Positions 59,153 to 64,000 of a stretch of 64,000 nt of DNA are shown here, piece after piece; the first letter of the stretch is position 1; each line of letters opens with the position of its first letter. Under the pieces are notes generated by a model. It saw nothing but the letters and a program-made list of their open reading frames with translations, had not been told where the DNA came from and ran no database searches. The translations under genes were made by a program, and so were the position numbers. The stretch is from Lycium barbarum (taxonomy: Eukaryota; Streptophyta; Magnoliopsida; Solanales; Solanaceae), in the NCBI RefSeq assembly GCF_019175385.1, contig NC_083337.1, positions 43,624,938 to 43,688,937 of the forward strand. The letters are read 5' to 3'.

Positions 59153-62100
59153 TGTCACGACCCAAACCCCGTGGGCCGCGACTGGTACCCTAACTGGGTA
59201 CCCATACGTACCTACCCGATCGAAATCGAATCATACAGATTTTTTTTTTTTTTTTTTTTTAAAACAGAAGTACAGAAATAGGCCGGTACAAATACGGCAC
59301 GCACGCAAGCATACATATATATATGTACATATACCTGAACACACAGACATTTACAAGTAAGCCGATAAGGCTAACATACAGACGAAACCCGTAACCCACA
59401 CATCTATCTACAGGCCTCTACAGACATACAGAATCATATGACGGGACAGGGCCCCGCCGTACCCAGAATATACAGACATACGGAGTACACAAAGACAGAA
59501 GGTATATACCAAAGATATATGCTCCGAGTCAAAGGAGCTCTTCAAGTAGCAGAGTCGGAAACCTACGCGGGCGGCGTATCACCTGGTGCGTCTGTACCTG
59601 CGGGCATGTAGCGCAGCCCCCGAAGAACGGGGGTCAGTACGAAAAATGTACCGAGCATGTAAAGCAGAAACATAACAGATATAACATAGTCCGAACCGGA
59701 GTCACAGAAATATAACGGACAGAACCATAAATCAGACTGACGGACAGAATTGTGATCCAGACAGACATACAGAATCGTGTTCCATACAAATAAACAGAAT
59801 TATAGTTCGGACATACAGACGGAATCATAATACAGACAGACGAGCAGAATCTGAATCCATACGGACATATAGAATCAGAAGCCATACGGACAGACAGCAA
59901 TAGTCATAGCACAGACGGACAGACAGTAGTGTGTCGGACAGAATTATGCATGCAGAGTAGCACAGAGTCATACAAAATCATACAGAGGCGTGTGATTTAC
60001 CAATACAGATAGCACACGCATATATTTTCATACAGATCCCGGCCCTGTCTGGGGGCGCGGTAACAGAACCCGGCCCTCTTAGTACGGGACGCGGTGGACA
60101 GACAGAATCAAATCAGATCATATGCCATCCTGGCCGCCATCCCCATACACAGATCATACAGACATACAGATCCCGGCCCGTACGCCGAGGGACGCGGTGA
60201 ACAATGCAGAGAAAATATGCACGATAACAGAACCTGGCCCGGGTCGCAGTGAAAGAATGCATTGAGACAGTCACGAATCGATAAATGAGAAACCACCTAC
60301 CTACAGACTCAACATACAGACTCGATCAATCAGAAGGGTGCCAAACGGCGAGCCAAAATCAGAATATCCAGATAGTATGCATAGCACGCGCTCATATCCT
60401 AGTTAGGAAGGCACGACAGATTATCAGAATGGGATGCTCGGATGTTCAGAAATCATAATATATAAATTACACAAAATTATCCATAATATTCACAAAATAA
60501 TAGTTCAGAAGTTTTTAGAGAAAATCGGACCCAAAACAGAAGTATTTAAAACCGTACCGGACGTATCGGGCCTTGTGGGCCCACCCCGGACCAACCCGAG
60601 GCTACATACGTAAATTATCGATGATTGACCTTATGAGGTCGCCCATACTCATTCGGAAGTGTTCCGACTCCGTTTGGGGAAGTTTTGCACAAAAATCTTA
60701 CTTTAAGGGCAATTTGCAAGAAAAAGGGTTCAATTGAATTGAAGGAATTGGAGCGGTTTTCCGTCTCGAATTCCGGGAAACGGAGTCGGACCTAAGGCTC
60801 GCGGCCAAGCCTATCACATCCAGAACATGCCTAGGAACGCAAAGAAGTGCTTCACATACCTCGATGGCGCCTTATGCTCGCTCGGCGTCAATCCAAATTT
60901 CGTCCAAAATCTGGAAATGGTCAAGTTTACCATTTGGTTAGTTTCATTCTTTCAATACTCTAACTTTACACATAATTGCCTACCGAAATTTCGGCAGCAT
61001 TTCCTCTGTATATACGACATCCCCGAGACTTAGCTCGGCTCAACTTAGCAACACAACAACCCAGAGGAGACATCCAAACAACAACAAACATCAATAAACA
61101 CTAAATCATACGCTATGGCATTATTAGCCACCCTTCGACACGACGAATCATCTTTCGTTTCAAGCTTACATTTCCAACCAAAACTTATTATTTTCATATC
61201 CATTATCCATCAAAATCATTACGACACACATCGGAGGAATCCATAACATGTTCACATAATATTCACAAGATATTCATAAAATTCACAAACATTCAACTTT
61301 CCATCAAGTCACTACTTTTCCAATCCCTTCCTAACTTTCAACATGCAAACTCATCAACACATTTTTATATTCCAAGTCCATTGTCATAAGCATAATTTGC
61401 CTCTTAACACTTTCATTTTCACTTATACACAAATCATAACAAAGTTCAATAATTTCCTTCAACAACTTAATAACCAATCTTCCATAACAACACAATAAAC
61501 ATGCTAACAAGATTCAATTCACCTTAACTCAATTAGCATACAACCAAAATCAAATTCATATTTCATATCAAACCTAGCACCACACGGCCACCTCCCACAC
61601 TTCCAATTTTTCACTAATTCATTCCACTTTCCTTTCTAATATAATTCCCATCATATTACAACTAGATTACAACAAGAATTCAAGCCATTAAAATCATGCA
61701 ATTTCATGTACATATTCGGCCAACACACCCCTAATTCCAACACACAAAATTTCCATGTTTTTTCATTCATTCACACATACTACAACATACATATACCATT
61801 TATAACACAACAAAATCATGAAATTCTCACCTTTCTTCAAGCCCTTCACTTGGAGATAAAAATTGTTTTCTTGCCCCAATATTTATACCAACTTGAAAAG
61901 GGCCTTGCACTTAGTCATAATCTCACAAGGGATGAATTTTTGAACCAAATAATTGGCTCCAAAAATTTTTTCTTTCTTTTTCTTTTCTCTTCTTTCTCAC
62001 CCGAAATGGGTTCTTTCTTTTCCTCTCAATTTTTATGATCTTGAAACTTCTTGAATATTCTTAAGACTTATCCTTGATATATAATTTCCCATGGGATTTA

Positions 62101-62375
62101 ATTAATCCATGGGCCTTGACATAGGGTGGCCGGTTGGGCCCTTTAAAGTTGGGCCTCATTTCATTAATTCTTGTTAAGCCCAATTTGGCTATGTTTTGCA
62201 ATTCATAAGGCAAGTTTCCAAAATTCCAATCTTTCCCTTGGCCACCTTTCGTAATTCCACACCATTATATTCATAACTTACACATTCATACCAAGTAGTG
62301 TCCAATTGTGGCCTCATTCATTACAAGTCAATTTACCTTGAATTTTTCGAACAAGCGAAAATGTCGGATGTAACA
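59153..62375 (-). mobile_element. 5' LTR of E
   Basis: 3,223 bp, essentially identical to 53126-56350 at a constant offset of 6,025 bp after the T-run. CAGTACGAAAAATGTACCG is at 59635-59653. Confidence 0.97.
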
Positions 62376-64000
62376 ATCACTCTTGTAGATCTTCAATGGT
62401 GGAATTGTAATAGAAACCCTAGAAATTGTTAAACCTTCTAAACTTGATGGGTTATAGTCATTATCACATATTTGTCATTTAAAGGCTTGGATTAATTTCT
62501 TTTAATCATGAATTGAATCCTTAGAGCTATAAACTAGGGGAATTGAGACCTAGGGTTCTATAAAAATGGTATCTTGACCATGGAAACTGCTTGTAGTGGG
62601 AATGTTGTTATAATATCGGTATAAATTGATGCTTAATGATTACCAAGGCCCGTGTTAGGTTTTTTTACGCCTAGAAAATCATCCACCTATTGGAATGGGG
62701 TAAAGAAAAGCGTATTCTTGAATTGGTATTTGTGGTTTGAGTAATTGTGACTAATTGAGTCTTTTATTTCTAGACTTTGAGCGTTCTAAGGCTATAAGGA
62801 AAGGAAAAGTTGTAGCGAATTGCATTGTTCCAGCTCTACGTTTGAGGTAGGTTACAGTCTACTTGAGTTAGACTTTGGTTAGTTAATTGTATGTTTTGTG
62901 AATTCTTTAGGAGAAAGCATGTCTAGTTTTCATGCATGATATTGTTTGGTTGAATTCCTATATGAATGTGATTGAGTGATTGTGTAGGCTTCGTGCCACT
63001 ATTCCTGTGTGTTAAATCTACAGTGGATGTGTTTGTGATGAGAAGCTAATATAATCTTCTCGGTGATATTGTGATATGAAATGGTGACTTAAGCATTGAT
63101 AATGAGAAGGTAAGAAACATTGCCCTGTTAAGAGGTATAGAAAGGCACACATGTGACCTAGATTATGGGCTCGTGGTCCGAGGTTAGTTCTGAAAATGAG
63201 AGGTACATTGATATGGTCCGGGTCTGAGGTTTGTTCCGGAGTGAAGGTTTATGCTCGGGTTCGAGGAATGAATCCGGAACGAATGGTACAGGACACCATG
63301 GGTCCCCTGCAGGTCATGACTACTGAGCTATGACATCAGTTATCATGTATGTACGGTGATATGGTTATTGTGATAGAACTATTTCCATTATGGTTTCCAT
63401 TGATTGTGATTCTTGATATTTTGGTGACTTGATTGTGATTATCCTTGGTTGACTTGTTGTGGTTTATTGATATTCGTGTCTGTTGGCTGGCTTGTTTATT
63501 CTATTGATTTTATGAGATATGCATAATACTAATCTTAGTCGGCCTATGATATCTACCGGTATATAGTGTTTGCATTGATACTACCTTGCTGCATTCTTTT
63601 GAGTGCAGATTGTGATACAGAGACAACTACCCGCCCTCACATCTAGCGTTGAGGACGTTGCTGACGGATTTAAGGTGAGCTTCTATCCATGCCAGGCCGC
63701 CCGAAGATCCTCTTCTTGTGATGTCTTTTCTTATTCCGGACATTATGGATATTTATTAGGTAGATTTCTTTCTTTAGACATGTTCTAGATTAGAGTCCTA
63801 GAACGATGACTTTCGAATTTTGGGGATTTTGTAATGGATAGACTTCCGCACTTATTTCAGTATTTTATGGCATGACTTATTTTGGTTATTTGATGCTTGA
63901 ATGAGTAATAACTGACGGACTTGAATAACATAAAATCGGACTAAATGAATAGAAGAGTTGTGTATTGGTTCGCCCACTAGGAGTTAGTGTGGGTGCCAGT
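62376..64000 (+). mobile_element. LTR L, right part, runs off the window
   Basis: Resumes after the ATCAC duplication. It contains a 'TTTGAGGTAGGTTACAGTCTAC' region like LTR F at 2018, CCTATGATATCTACCGG (63543-63559), and ends GGTTCGCCCACTAGGAGTTAGTGTGGGTGCC, corresponding to F 4050-4082. The LTR end and PBS are therefore expected about 30 bp beyond 64000. The 61-codon ORF at 63603 is not supported as a gene. Confidence 0.75.

Larger units (their letters stand above)
53126..62375 (-). mobile_element. Complete young non-autonomous LTR retrotransposon E
   Basis: 9,250 bp with LTRs at 53126-56350 and 59153-62375, flanked by a perfect 5-bp duplication ATCAC (53121-53125, 62376-62380). The 2.8 kb internal region has PBS, leader, one acidic ORF, a 5S-like segment, a tandem repeat, stem-loop and polypurine tract, but no gag, protease, reverse transcriptase or integrase. 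The LTRs differ by one base that I can see (53193 C versus 59220 T) and the poly-T length (23 versus 21). It therefore inserted very recently and must have used proteins supplied by another element, plausibly a Tekay-type one with the same PBS and PPT context (inference). Confidence 0.96.

Overview
The window looks like plant nuclear heterochromatin made almost entirely of nested LTR retrotransposons; I find no host gene I can support. The coding remnants are chromodomain-bearing Ty3/Gypsy (Tekay/Del type chromovirus) gag-pol genes, with one Ty1/Copia gag scrap. LTR ends of the form TGTCACGACCC...TGTAACA and a primer binding site complementary to initiator tRNA-Met (TGGTATCAGAGC) are, from memory, typical of large Solanaceae genomes. 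The family-level assignment is inference. I name the elements A to N below for reference.

Layout. 1-1054: minus-strand LTR fragment (K). 1055-4109: plus-strand LTR (F) with its PBS, then unassigned sequence and a 168-codon ORF of unknown function. 5353-17628: two related, coding-poor elements, C (plus) and D (minus), fused head to head through truncated LTRs. 17629-25592: element A (minus), an autonomous-type Tekay copy with decayed gag-pol. 25593-26640: scraps of a plus-strand gypsy pol (J) and a copia gag. 26948-29630: solo LTR (N). 29631-34773: unassigned DNA plus the LTR tail, PBS and leader of another element (M). 34774-52510: plus-strand gypsy element G, whose gag is split by the complete minus-strand element H (38147-51504, target duplication TGAAC). 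H's pol is itself split by solo LTR I (42207-45459, duplication AGAAT). 52526-64000: plus-strand LTR L, split by element E (53126-62375, duplication ATCAC).

The most interesting material is a set of non-autonomous elements, D and E. Each keeps LTRs, a tRNA-Met PBS, a polypurine tract and a stem-loop beside it like those of A and H, but encodes no gag or pol. Instead each carries a small acidic Ser/Pro-rich ORF starting MKR(S/T)ASD and a 5S-rRNA-derived segment in the element's sense orientation. E is very young: its 3.2 kb LTRs differ, as far as I can see, by one base and a poly-T length change. The simplest model is that such elements are mobilised in trans by Tekay-like machinery; that is inference.

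A pattern crosses families. In most LTRs here a family-specific cluster of short palindromes or repeats lies within about 200 bp upstream of the presumed TATA box. Two further short inverted repeats, one near the polypurine tract and one in the LTR (CAGTAC...GTACTG), are conserved across families whose sequence otherwise differs.
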